A stretch of DNA of 64,000 bases, from contig NC_057861.1 of the NCBI RefSeq assembly GCF_019393635.1, positions 80,235,327-80,299,326 of the forward strand. The letters are read 5' to 3'. The position numbers and the translations under genes were made by a program. Positions 1 through 11,527 of the stretch are shown in pieces. The notes beneath the pieces were generated by a model, which worked only from the letters and a program-made list of their open reading frames with translations, made no database searches and was not told where the DNA came from. Within the stretch, counting starts at the first letter, position 1; every line of letters begins with the position of its first letter. This DNA comes from Dromiciops gliroides (Eukaryota > Chordata > Mammalia > Microbiotheria > Microbiotheriidae).

Positions 1-294
1 AATTTATGATTTTATCACTTCAGAAATCTATTCTATGACTATATATTACCAAAAGATTAGTGGTGTTAAAAAGGTGGCCTTTTGATTAAGGGAGAAGCAT
101 GGGTTCATTAAAAGGACTGTGCAGTTCCTTAAAGTCAATCTAATTTGTTCTCCTGTCCATTAATCAAATCGTTTCAATAGGCTCAATCTAATTTGGTCAG
201 GACTGGTTAATTGAATTCACTGACTATAGTTAGCTACTCAATTACTGTCTTCTCAATTACTTTGGGCTTTGATTTTGTTAATAATTTTTGTTCT

Positions 295-458
295 TGGGGC
301 AGCTAGGTGGCGCAGTGGAGAAAGCACTGGCCCTGGATTCAGGAGGACCTAAGTTCAAATCCAGCCTCAGACACTTGACACTTAACTAGCTGTGTGACCT
401 TGGGCAAGTCACTTAACACCAAATGCCTCACCAAAAAACCCCCTACAAAAACAAACCC
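295..458 (+). repeat. tRNA-derived SINE
   Basis: Common marsupial SINE with pol III A-box (TGGCGCAGTGG) and B-box (AGTTCAAATCC) and an A-rich end. Exact 15-bp duplication AATAATTTTTGTTCT on both sides. Confidence 0.95.
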
Positions 459-473
459 AATAATTTTTGTTCT

Positions 474-1766
474 GTATTTCCCAGTTCAAAGATCTTCTTG
501 ATAAAACAGACACAAAATAATTGTCTTCTCTCCATCAAAGCTGGAGATCTGTCCCATTCAACCTACACAGGTGTCAGATCCACTTTTAAAAGAATTTATT
601 GTAAATTTACTATTCAATATCAATACAATTAAAGTTGTTTTAAAAACTTTTAATCTCAAGTAAACGAATTGCAATGAATAAAATGTAGCTATAATGTAAC
701 TCAAGTGCCTTCTTTTATCTTTTTGTCGTCAGGACTTCTGACGTTTCTCTTAACATTGTCAAGCTTTCATTTGTTCTAAGATATCTGCCATTGCTTCCAT
801 CTTCTGGACATGCTTTTGAAATATAAGGTGGTCAATGAACATCCTGTGCATCCATGTCTCATTAGACATTTCCTCTCACTAGGATAATTTTTGTGGTCAC
901 AGTTTCATTCTTTGGGTTTACTTCCTCTCTAGAATGTTAACCTACCCTATCTAAATTATCTGAAACTCGATTCTCTCAAAATCCAGAATCTGCATCTATC
1001 CCTGGCTTTTCTCTCCTTACCTATTATAAATTCATAAGATGGAATGGTGATGTTTTCCCAAAGTTCCCATCATTTCTATTTTGCCATTTATTGGTCAGAA
1101 TTCGGGCTAAAACATGTTCTACCTGTTCTTTTGAAAAGCAAAATCATCTTACAAGCCTGTCAATAATTTGTTGTGTGCTGTGAGCAGAGGGATAGCTCCA
1201 GAAATGGTCTTGAATCCTTCCATTGTTACTATAGCCTGTCACCATTACAGGTTTCTTATCTGTTTCCTATCTTAATCAAGTTCTTCCTCTCATTCAGGTG
1301 GTTCATAGTATATTCCCATATGGCAATACTCCTATTTCTTGCTACTGACTCTTATCAAAATGTTTCCCATTAACATATCTCCAAAGAGAACATGTTTTAA
1401 TAGAGTTGCTGACAAATTGTCTTCCTTACCCTCCTCTCAACCAGATCCAGAGTTTTGCCAATGTTCCTTGACTTGTCTGTTCCATTTTTGACACCATTAC
1501 ATATTTCCTGGTTTTCTAATCTTTACAACAGTAGCCATCTAGTAATTATTTAATTGCCTCTTTACTGCCTACTCTCTACAAACAGGCTTAATCAATTGAT
1601 GAACATTTACTATTAGTCACAAAAACTGGCTTCAGATTTGCGTTTGGCAACCACAACACCTTGATTTTTCCATGGAATGTGGCTCTTCCCTTTTGTAGCT
1701 CTACTTACATTCTTCCCCTTGATCTACCAGTGGAAATAAGGAGAAATATTCAAGGAACAGAGGCAG
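474..1766. other. No feature recognised
   Basis: AT-rich single-copy-looking sequence downstream of gene 1. No coding, repeat or RNA signal I can support. Confidence 0.5.
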
Positions 1767-2014
1767 CTAAGTGGCACAGTAGATAGAATGCTGGGCTTGG
1801 AATCAGGAAAACTCATCTTCATGAGTTCAAATGTGGCCTAAGACACTTACTAGCCATGGAACCTTGAGCAAGTCACTTAATCCTGTTTGCCTCACTATCC
1901 TCATTTGTAAAATGAGCTGGAGGAGAAAATACAAACCACTTCAGGATCTTTGCAAAGAAAACCCCAAATGGGGTCAGAAAGAATTGGACACAACTGAAAT
2001 GATTCAACAACAAA
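1767..2014 (+). repeat. MAR1-type SINE (tRNA head, RTE tail)
   Basis: Starts like the common SINE (GGCAGCTAAGTGGCACAG), then CAAACCACTTCAGGATCTTTG and ACCCCAAATGGGGTCAGAAAG, ending ACTGAAATGATTCAACAAC, the RTE 3' tail. ATTCA.GGAACAG-like bases flank it. Confidence 0.88.
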
Positions 2015-2723
2015 ATTCATTGAACAGGGAAGGGCTTTGCTCTCCTAGATTTTTCCCAATGTGTTTTCTTACTTATTTGCTTAATACCATATAGATCCAC
2101 TATTGAGAAAGGAAGAATAATACAGTTAAAAGATCACCTGCCTGGGAATCAAGATTGCTAGTATCTAGTTTTGTTTTAACCTATGGGAGCAGGGGTATTA
2201 TCCACCAACAAACAAAATTCAAGGTGTCACTCTTTTCCTATAGTTACTCTTTCCACATTCTTTCATCATTAATTAACAAGGACTGCAGCACCATCTTCTC
2301 GATTTATGAAGGATAAAAGATCCCTATAATGCTTATAGGAATAGAAGTTAGATTGTTCTATTCAAGTTGTCCTATTTTCAGGCAGAAATAAAACACTTCC
2401 TTTAGTTATCATCCTAGAGAACTTCAGACTAGAAGATAAAGGGAGCAGCTCTCATGGAAGGTTTCTGTACAAGCATTCTTTGCATCATTGAAAAGAAATG
2501 AATATGTTGCAAGTCATCTAGGACTGGATGCTATATAAATTGAAGAAAAACTTAGCTATTGCTCTCAAAAGATCTTACAATTTACTATATGATATTGCTT
2601 CATTAATAATGTACTCTGATACAGAGATAATCCTTCTCCAGTACCAATTATATTCACAAATTAAGCTCGGTATGATTTCTCTTTGTTGAATCTTCAGACA
2701 GCAAAGGATTTTATTTGAATATT
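2015..2723. other. Downstream flank / 3' UTR of gene 1
   Basis: AT-rich; would include the gene 1 3' UTR on the minus strand if the AATAAA beside the stop is not used. No repeat recognised. Confidence 0.4.
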
Positions 2724-4324
2724 CTATTCATAACACTTATCTTCTGTATGAATTTGCTGATGCCGGATAAGATTGGTTCTCCGACTGAAGGCTTTTCCAC
2801 ACTTATCACATTTACATTGCTTTTCTCCAGAATGAATTCTCTGGTGTAGAATAAGGCTAAATCTCCGATTGAAGGCTTTCCCACATTCATTACATTTATA
2901 CCGCTTCTCTCCAGTATGAATTCTCTGATGTTGGTTAAGGATGGAGCTCCGACTAAAGGCTTTCCCACATTCATTACATTTATACAACTTCTCTCCAGTA
3001 TGAATTCTCTGATGTTGGTTAAGGATGGAGCTGCGACTAAAAGCTTTCCCACACACACTACATTGGTAAGGCTTAGCCCCAAGATGAATTCTCTGATGTA
3101 CAGTAAGATGTGAGCGGCACCCAAAGCCTTTCCCACATTCATTGCATTTATAAGGTTTGTCTGAATTATGAACTGTCTGATGTTGGATAAGGGTGGAGCT
3201 CCGACTGAAAGATTTTCCACATTCATTACATTCATAAGGCTTTTCTCCACTATGAATTCTCTTATGTTCATTAAGGACTGACCTTCTACTGAAAGCACTC
3301 CCACATTCATTACACTTAAACGGTTTCTCTCCAGTGTGAGCTCTTTGATGTCGAATAAGGACTGAATGTCGACTGAAGGCTTTTCTACATTCATTACACT
3401 CATATGGTTTTTCTCCAGTATGAATTCTCTGATGATAAATTAAACTTGTGAAGTGAGTGAAGGCTTTTCCACATTCATCACACTGAAAAGGTTTTTCACC
3501 AGTATGAATTCTACAGTGTTCAATAAGGCTTAACTTACTACTTAAGGCTCTCCCACAGTCATCACACTTATAGGCACTCACTCCAGTATGAATTCTCTGA
3601 TGTCGAATAAACACTGAAGACTGACTAAAAGCTTTTCCGCAATCACTGCACTTATATGGTTTTTCTCCAGTATGAATCCTCTCATGTCGAATAAGATCAG
3701 AATTTGTGCCAAAAGCTTTCCCACATTTGTTACACTTGTAGGGTTTCTCCCCAGTATGAATTCTCTGATGTAAAGTAAGATGTGAACTACGATTGAAGGA
3801 CTTCCCACATTCTGTACATTCATAGGGCTTCTCATCAGTGTGAATTATCAGCGGTCTTGTGAATTGTGACTTGTGACTGAAATCCTTCCTATAATCATTA
3901 CATTGATAGTGCTTCTCTCCACCATGAATTCTCCTATGTTGAATTAAGGTTAAAGGATGGGAAAAACTCTGACCACATACAGTACATGTGTGGTTCCCTT
4001 CAACTCTCTGGTGAGTGACCACGTTAGAACTCAAAATGAGGTTTTTACCAAAATCATTACATTCACGACCTCTCTCTCCCCCAGTGGTTTTCTTTGAGGA
4101 AACTTGCTGGGGAACTCTCTGCTGGGAAACTAGTTTATTCTGTTTCTTCTCTTTGTAGTTTCTTATCTGCTTCTCTAAGTTACTTTCCTGGTCACAGGTT
4201 CCTCTTAAGTCTGGGACCTGGGTAACATCTTTTAGGTGTTTTTCTGATTCTTTTCCACGTAATTCATCTTCTTGAGGAATTTGCCTCAGAGTCAAATTTT
4301 CACTTTTAGATTTGTTCTTGTAAC
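2724..4324 (-). CDS. KRAB-ZNF gene 1, terminal exon: C2H2 zinc-finger array
   Basis: Last coding exon of a nuclear DNA-binding repressor of the KRAB C2H2 family. It opens after an acceptor (TTTGTTTCAG) at 4,325-4,327 and ends in TAG. It codes for residues 82-614 of the spliced protein. A spacer of about 110 residues, which holds one decayed finger, is followed by fifteen 28-residue units from about residue 195. Fourteen keep C-x2-C...H-x3-H; the second unit (CNDYRKDF) has lost a zinc-binding Cys and its first His. Most linkers are TGEKPY-like. Helix residues -1,2,3,6 for the fourteen good fingers read HLTQ, RSHL, TSDR, QSVR, SLSE, HTSY, RSVR, RSVE, RSTQ, CSHV, RSIQ, RSIQ, RFSL, RTNR. Units 12 and 13 have identical helices. 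An AATAAA lies just past the stop (2,710-2,715); the true poly-A site may be farther on. No known orthologue is recognised, so no symbol is given. Confidence 0.93.
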
Positions 4325-4621
4325 CTGAAACAAACAAAAACCAAATGTTATCTCTTTTTCTTCTTAGAAAAATATAAACTGCAAGAGAAGAAACAGAAAT
4401 TCGTAACTGAAATGAATGCTGATTGGGAATAAGAAGGATTAAAAGTTCTATAAGAGTCCTAGCAATCAAACAAGGGAATGAGGCTAAGAGTCAGGGTAAC
4501 CAGATGTTGATTAGAGTGGGAGGTACAACCTAGGCCAGAGAGTAAGCTGATCATGAACAACTGAACAATTCCAACAAAAAAGGTGGAAAAGTTTGACTAA
4601 CGAAACAAGCTAAATAAAGCC

Positions 4622-4792
4622 TAGTTTCTTAAACTGTGGGTTGAGATCCCATGAATGTGGGGGTCATGAAAAATTTGGCAACAGTAAAAGGTTATCTATA
4701 CCTATTTTATATATCCATTTACCCAGGGTCGAGTAAAAATTTTTTGGGCGAAAAGGGCTTCCAAGTGGAAAAACTTTAAGAAGCCCTGAAAT
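4622..4792. mobile_element. hAT-type MITE, family A
   Basis: Inverted ends (TTTCTTAAACT...ACTTTAAGAAGCCCTG) around AATTTGGCAACAGTAAAAGG. Non-autonomous, about 170 bp. Confidence 0.7.
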
Positions 4793-5158
4793 AGAGCACT
4801 AAAAGAAAAGCATGAATATTTGAAATAGTCAGAGAATAAGTATAATAAAGTCAAACTGAACTAGGAAATAGATAAGATTTAAGGTATTTGAAAGAGCAAG
4901 TATATACAGCCCTGAAGAGCCAAGCAGACAGAATGTATGGGTAGGACTATATCTGAAGCAGAATTGGCCTAAGGGCTGTCACTAGCCCTTAAAGAGAGGG
5001 GAAAGGGAGACAGTTCTCTATTTGAAGAATTACTGTACTCACAGAAGGGAGAAGTATGGCACACAGAGGAAAAAACTTTCCCTGGTACTATGCACCAGCT
5101 CATAAAACAACTGTGTTCTTATTGCCTTGTGACTCCAATGCATCTCTTACCTACTTAC

Positions 5159-5272
5159 CTCTATAAGCATTTTGAGAGAACTCCCTTTCCTCAGGGCCCT
5201 TAATATGTTGGATCCATGCTTCTTTTTTTTGTTCCAGTTGGGAGATAATATCAGGTTTGGAGATTGGAAATC
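5159..5272 (-). CDS. KRAB-ZNF gene 1, KRAB-B / linker exon
   Basis: A 114-bp exon between an acceptor (TTAATTAG, ending at 5,273) and a strong donor (AG|GTAAGTAG). It reads FPISKPDIISQLEQKKEAW and onward to QNAYRG, the KRAB-B pattern. The first codon (Gly) is split with the KRAB-A exon and the last (Gly) with the finger exon, and both joins stay in frame. The B box normally strengthens co-repressor binding by the A box. It is somewhat longer than the usual B exon, so it includes some linker. An eight-A run inside the exon is still in frame. Confidence 0.88.
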
Positions 5273-5506
5273 CTAATTAAAGGTGAATGAGATGAAATAT
5301 GGTCATTTATCTTGGAAAGCCAGAACTTTCAGAAAGCAGTTTTTTGTTTTAGATGTATAGACAGCAGATGATAGGAGATGGGTAAAGTCACAGATAATAT
5401 GGTAATAAGGTCTAGGTACAGAGACCTAGAAAGAGTTCATGAGGCTGTTTCATAGAGAAAAGGTAGATCTCCACAGAGATTAAAGTCACTATAGAAATGA
5501 ATACTA

Positions 5507-5683
<177 letters not shown>

Positions 5684-5726
5684 TTAGATCACAGAAGAAT
5701 TTTCACAACATAGGTTTAGATATAGA

Positions 5727-6490
5727 AAGGACTTTAGAGGACATCTAATCCAACATTATCATTTTACAGATGAGAAAACTGAGAGCTGTGGGGGTCAAAT
5801 TTAATATATGGAGAGTTAATTGGGTGACTTGCTGAAATACTGGGGTCCTGGAAATAATGAGGGACCTCTAGGTTCAAAGCTCCCTCCTCTCCGAATTATC
5901 CTTTTAGATAATTCTCCCAGGCCAATAAGAAAGGAGCCTTACAGCTTCTTTTCCACAAAAGGATCAGATTTTATTACTTGGGAATTAATTAAACAACAAA
6001 GGTGAAATTAATAAAAATCAAAGATAAAGAAGTAGGGAAAAAGAAATTCAGATAAATTCTCCTAGCTCTAACCTAAGTCTATACAATCCCCAACTTGCTT
6101 CCAGTTAAGCTAATTCAAAAGAAAACAGGGCTTTTGTGTTAACTCACCATCTGCTTTAGCTGCTTGAGCCACTGGAAGGGCAGAAGAGAGAGAAGAGAAC
6201 CAATGTTCTGGAAGTGACTCAGCCTCCCCTCAGCGAGTGTTCAATCTTCCTCCCCCCAAGGGGAGGTCCTTCAAAAACTGCCTATGGAGAGGTTTCTCCT
6301 TCTGAACTCAGTAGCATAGGTAACTTCAGGGTGGGCCAGGTGTAGCCCCTCCCAAATGAGTCAGCTAAACTCCAATAATTTTTACCACAGGCCCAAAGAG
6401 GCTATATGACTTTGATTTGCCCAAGGTCATATAGGTGGTGAATGGAAGAGACGGGATTCAAACTCAGATCCTTTGACTACAAATCTACCA
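5727..6490 (-). repeat. MIR/CORE-SINE split by an LTR
   Basis: Both halves are MIR: CATTTTACAGATGAGAAAACTGAG on the left, GATTTGCCCAAGGTCATATA and GGATTCAAACTCAGATCC on the right. Confidence 0.85.
5787..6389 (-). mobile_element. Solo LTR-like copy inside a MIR/CORE-SINE
   Basis: A 603-bp block bounded by TGTGG and CCACA splits a MIR-type SINE cleanly (5,727-5,786 and 6,390-6,490). On the minus strand there is an AATAAA about 150-200 bases before the end, as expected for an LTR. No internal region is attached. It lies within gene 1 intron 2, just upstream of the KRAB-A exon. Confidence 0.65.
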
Positions 6491-7654
6491 CAGAAGATTT
6501 TTCCTTGGTACAAAAGCAGGCTTATATATTTATGATTGGATAAGAAATTAGAAACTAAAGATTCATTTAATTTTATTAATCCTACTACTGCAGAGTACTG
6601 TGGTAGGTAGGCACTGAAAGGTAAAGTTTAGGTAAAACATTCCTGTCCTCATATAGCTTGTAGTTTAGTAAGATGCTATACAGCCATTCAAAAGAATTTT
6701 ATTCCTTGGTTACCTAGTTACCTAAGTTTCCTAGAAGAGGTAACTTAAAATATCCATGAGGTGACTAGATGAGAAATAGGAAATGAAAACAAGAACTAGA
6801 CATACAACTGGCTCTGAGATACACACACACACACACACACGTGTGTGTGCATGTGTATGTATGTATATGCATGTATGCATGTATGTATCCATGATCTACA
6901 TAATCTGGAGATAGGAAGTTCTGGAAGGAGGAAGCTTAAGGTTAGATTCTCTAAGATATGTGAACATACTACTGATTACATGTGAGAGAACAGAGGCAGA
7001 GTTTCAAAGTGAAAGCCCAATGCATAGATTACACTATGAGACTCATCAGTAATGACCTAACCATAGTGACCAGGTGAGTGCAAGCACCAGGATACTTTTG
7101 TTTTGCAGATATTGTCTTCAGTTTTCAAGCTACTACCATAATCCCAGTTTTCTGTGGATTCCCTATACCTCAAACAAGGGGGACAATCACAAAGAAAACC
7201 TTCACACTTCCCCCCTCCCCAACATAAGTATAATTATCTCTGAGGTGACTTAAGCGATATACTATAAAGGCTCATATAGGGGAACAAATGGGAGAAGTGA
7301 GGACAAAGTTCATGGTTCATGGTTTACAGAGATTTGTGGAACATCTACCTACTCTCATTAGATTTCATCTACTTCACTTTCTTCTTTTCCATATGGACCT
7401 TTATCTGGGCTTAGTTTTGGTTCCAATATCATGGAATCAGTTAGCTAAAGCTACCCTTTACCCCTTCTGATCTTCCATATGGAGTAGAGGATTGTGAAAC
7501 CAAGGAAAGGAATGCCCTTCTGGGTCCTCCCAACTGGGTCATATTTTAATTATGTTATCTTCAAACCAATATTTGAAGCTTGGGAAAGCCTCTTTTGTTC
7601 TAGAAATCCTACAAATGAACATACATCTCAGGGAGAGCTGACAGAAAAAAAAGT
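6491..7654. other. Intron sequence, mostly unassigned
   Basis: Microsatellite at 6,820; otherwise no recognised element. Confidence 0.4.
6820..6890. repeat. (CA)n/(TGTA)n microsatellite
   Basis: (AC)n turns into (GT)n at a CACGTG junction, then ATGT repeats. Confidence 0.95.
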
Positions 7655-8021
7655 ATTCTATGTCATGATATTCCTGGAAGCACTTTTGGTGGTAGCAAAA
7701 ATCTGGTGAGTAGGAGCCTATTTTGTGGGAAAGGGCTGAACAAATTGGAATGGAATGTTACTATGCCATAAGAAATAATGGATGAGGAATTCTAAGAAAC
7801 ATGAGAAAATTCATATGAACTAATGCATAAGTACAATTTACATAATAACTGTAATAATGTAAACAAGAATGATACAGAAGGCTCAGATTAATTGTAACGA
7901 TCTGTCTTAGTCCCAGAAAACAGATGATAAAACACTCCTCTCTCTAGGTAGAGAAAACAGGAACTACAGAGAAAGAATATTATACACATAATTAGGCAAC
8001 ATTGCCTTCTTGGTCATTTTT
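7655..8021 (+). mobile_element. Older L1 3' region
   Basis: GTGGTAGCAAAAATCTGG, GGAATGTTACTATGCCATAA and GAAACATGAGAAAATTCATA are in the order seen in L1 3' ends, more decayed than the copy at 8,274. A SINE follows. Confidence 0.65.
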
Positions 8022-8177
8022 ATATTATTTTATTTTTTTTTGCAGGGCAAGGAGGGCTAAGTGACTTTCCCAGGATCACACAGCTAGTAAGTGTCAAGTG
8101 TCTGAAGTAAAATTTGAACTTAGGTCCTCCTGAATCCAGGGCTGGTGCTTTATCCACTGCGCCATCTAGCAGCTGCC
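8022..8177 (-). repeat. tRNA-derived SINE
   Basis: Reverse copy, flanked by exact CCTTCTTGGTCATTTTT duplications. Confidence 0.95.
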
Positions 8178-8273
8178 CCTTCTTGGTCATTTTTGCTTAA
8201 TATTTGGGAAATATCAGGAAATTATGCCAGTTTTTTAAAAATCAATAGAACATTTTTAAAAAATAAAGAGACC

Positions 8274-9030
8274 GACCCACATGTACAAAAATATTTATAG
8301 CTGCTCTTTACGTGGTAGCAAGGAATTGGAAGTTGAGGGGGTGCCCATCAATTGGGGAATGGCTGGACAAGTTGTGGTATATGAATACAATGGAATACTA
8401 TTGTGCTGTAAGAAATGATGAGCAGGAGGAGTTCAGAGAAACCTGGAGGGTCTTACATGAGCTGATGATGAGTGAGATGAGCAGAACCAGAAGAACATTG
8501 TACACAGTATAATCAACATTGAGTGTTGACCTACTGTGATGGACTATATTCTCCTCACCAATGCAATGGTACAGAAGAGTTCCAGGGAACTCATGATAGA
8601 AGAGGATCTCCAAATCCAAGAAAAAAAAAAAAAAGAACTGTGGAGTATAGATGCTGATTGAACCATACTATTTCTTTTGTTTTGGGTGCTGTTTTTTTTT
8701 TTTCTATTTTGAGGTTTTGCATCACTGCTCTGATTTTTTCTCTTGTAACAGGATTAATGCAGAAATAGGATTAATGTTATTATGTGTATATATATGTGTG
8801 TGTATATATATATATATGTATATGTATATGTATATAGATATATAGATATATAGATATAACCTATATCAGATTACCTGCTGTCTAGGGGAGGGAGGGAGAA
8901 AAATCTGAAATTGTAAAGCTAGTATAAACAAAAGTTGAGAACTATCTTTACATGTAACGGAAAAAATAAAATACCTTATATGTAAAAAAATAAAAAATAA
9001 AAAAACAAACAAACAAACAAACAAATAAAT
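8274..9030 (+). mobile_element. L1 3' end, 5' truncated
   Basis: Marsupial L1 3' region (CCCATCAATTGGGGAATGGC onward, then GATATAACCTATATCAGATT and an A-rich end). Exact 13-bp duplication AAATAAAGAGACC at 8,261 and 9,031, so this is a complete truncated insertion. It contains a TA/TG microsatellite at 8,780-8,860. Confidence 0.92.
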
Positions 9031-9668
9031 AAATAAAGAGACCAAGTTAAACTTGCCACCTCCCAAAACAAAACAAAAACCTTCCAGTAAGATAAATCTT
9101 CACTATCTGGGCCCCCAAACTTCCTTCCTCCTCAGGTTTCAGTCATGTACCATTTCACCCTTTACTCAAGGTCTAGTCTCTTCAGCAGCTACTTGACAAC
9201 TTGGAAACTATTTGCCCTTCTGCTGGTTTTCTCAGGAATATTCTATAAGACAGGTCTAGCCCCTGATGAAAAAAACAATCCTATCTCATCCAGGAGCCAC
9301 ATAGGTTCCTGGCCTCATGTCCTGTCTGAAAATCCAATTCAATAAGCATTTAAAAAGCGCTTATTATGAAGAGGGCATTGATCTAGGTTCTGAGGATACA
9401 AAGAAAAAAGTGATAAACATCTCTTCACCTCAAGAACTTACATTCTACTGGATATTACTATATATAGATAGATACAAATAAAACAGATTGTACCTATTGT
9501 AAAAAAGTTAATTATTAATAATCTAATCTAATCTGAAAAAATATATAATTGTACTTATATGAAGAATTATGACTATATGAAAAATTATGTTTAGAAAAAT
9601 TATAATTGGGCCATAAATCCCATCTGGGTTGCCATTCAAATGTAGAAATATTTTAAATGACATGGGCT

Positions 9669-9834
9669 GGGGCAGCTAGGTGGCACAGTGGATAGAGCAC
9701 CGGCCCTGGAGTCAGGAGTACCTGAGTTCAAATCTGGCCTCAGACACTTAACACTTACTAGCTGTGAGGCCCTGGGCAAGTCACTTAACCCCAATTGCCT
9801 CACTAAAAACAAACAAAAAAAACCTGACTGCTTC
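9669..9834 (+). repeat. tRNA-derived SINE in LTR
   Basis: Flanked by exact TAAATGACATGGGCT duplications (9,654 and 9,835). Confidence 0.95.
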
Positions 9835-10310
9835 TAAATGACATGGGCTAATTTGGGGGCACTAATCTGGGGATGACTAATCTGGGAACTTTTGACTAAC
9901 TGGCTCTCTGACTGCTATTAATTTAATATGGGCCGTTTATAAAGTTCCACCACACTGCTCCCAAATTGATAAGCAAAAGATTAAGAAGCTTCTTAACTAA
10001 ATAATCAAAGCAGAGTTTATTTATGAGATAATATTTAAAATTAAGAATACAGGGAAATAAAATGTACAACCTGACTGTGTTCTGGTGCTTCCTTCTGCTA
10101 GGCCTAGAACTTTTTTAATACAATACGGGCCATTGCTGCCTCTTGTCTTAGGGTATGTTGCACTTTCACTACTCAGGTCCTTTATTCTAACTCCGGGCCC
10201 CTTTCACTTTGTCTATCCCCCTGCTTCCAACTTTCCTCTCCTTACTGTTCTCTTTTATATATAGCTTTAAGCAAAGTGCCATATAAGTAGTGTCGTTTTG
10301 TCCGTATGAT

Positions 10311-10459
10311 AACTTTTTTTTTTTAAGTGAGGCAATTTGGGGTTAAGTGACTTGCCCAGGGTCACACAGCTAATTTCAAGTGTCTGAGGCTGGATTTTAA
10401 CTCAGGTACTCCTGACTCCAGGGCCGGTGCTCTATCTACTGCGCCACCTACCTGCCCCC
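10311..10459 (-). repeat. tRNA-derived SINE in LTR
   Basis: Reverse copy with oligo-T on the left and CCACCTACCTGCCCC on the right. No clear duplication. Confidence 0.9.
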
Positions 10460-11099
10460 TTACTATTCTCTTAATCTTTGCTTTCTCCAACCTGTACCCT
10501 GTGCTGACTGCTTCTGTGCTTTCCGCTGCCTCCTGTTCTGTCTGTCTGTCTGTCTGCTCCATCAGTCTGCCCTCTGCTAGTCTGCTGCCTTTGCCGCCCC
10601 TCTAATCTTGTCAGCCGCCCTTTAATCTTGTCTACTGGTCTCCCTGAGTCTAATTCCCAGGTCTATATATATTTTCCTTTTCTCCACTCAAATCTCAGGG
10701 ATTTTTTTTGCGCCCCCACAGACTAAGCTAATCCGCCAGCCAGGGCTGCGGCTGGTGGGATGCTCAAGCATCACGTGCCTCAGCACAGGCTACGCCAGAG
10801 CCCGGCCTGGACAAGCCCAGGATCTCTGGGATAGATCTGCTCAGGTCAGAGGAAGCTGGGGGATTTTCCCTCCAGCTGTCTGACCTGACGTCTTGTACAG
10901 CCCACGGGGCTTTTTGGTTCAGTTGAAGCAGAGGGGGAGGGGCACCAGCACCTCCCACACAGAAGAGACCCTGAGGGCCTAAAGCTTTCTAATCTCAGCC
11001 CAAAGGTAGGGTCCCCAAATCAAAATAAATTTCTACACTATATAGGTGTGCCATGCCCTGACTTCCAGTTCTTTGCTAAGCTAACAAACATGACACTGG

Positions 11100-11527
11100 A
11101 TATATTTCTTGTGTTCTTTATTTAGTTATATTGCACTCCTACACTTCAGGGTAATGAATCACTTGCCCTATTTAGGCTTTTCTCCCATGAAATCCCAACA
11201 TGCTACAATCATGGATTCAATATTTCAAGAGTTGTTATTTTATTAGTGCGGGTACTCTTTCTACCAATATGGCCTACAACCTCTTCACACTTTAGCAGAG
11301 ATTCATGAGTTACTGTAACCAGAAAACATTCATTACTTGGTGGCTAACCTTTTGCTGATGAGCCTCTTCTCTGCAATTTAGCGAGGTTGGTCCTCAGATG
11401 ATAATCTATTGCTGGATTTGGACTTGAAGTCTTTACAGCTTGGTAGGAACCACCAGAATTTTCACTCTGCCGGAATAAGCTTTTAGAAGCCATGACTGGT
11501 TCCATGCCATGAGGCATTAGGGCACAG
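11100..11527 (-). other. Possible terminal exon with unrecognised 57-codon ORF
   Basis: On the minus strand an ORF from ATG at 11,517 to TAG at 11,344 begins MPHGMEPVMASKSLF and ends LAKLQRRGSSAKG. A fair splice acceptor (AATTCCATTACAG) precedes it at 11,528, and AATAAA lies at 11,117-11,122. I do not recognise the protein. It lies in intron 2 of gene 1, on the same strand, but splicing from the ATG exon would put it in a different frame and stop quickly. It could be a retrocopy 3' end, an orphan exon or chance. Confidence 0.25.

Larger units (their letters stand above)
9641..11037 (-). mobile_element. Solo LTR, two SINEs inserted
   Basis: Bounded by TGTAGAAAT and ATTTCTACA. Read on the minus strand it has a TATATATAG box, CpG-rich U3, and an ATAAATAAAC signal near the far end. 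Two SINEs (9,669-9,834 and 10,311-10,459) interrupt it; without them it is about 1.1 kb. The first SINE has an exact 15-bp duplication. No target duplication for the LTR itself is clear. Confidence 0.6.

Noticed and set aside
295-458. True tRNA gene suggested by A and B boxes
   Set aside because: The boxes belong to the SINE head; no cloverleaf or tRNA ends.
2916-3113. Plus-strand frame inside the finger exon
   Set aside because: Antisense of the repeated linker and finger codons.
2711-3403. 230-codon minus-strand frame
   Set aside because: Repeated pattern is the +1 shadow of the zinc-finger array.
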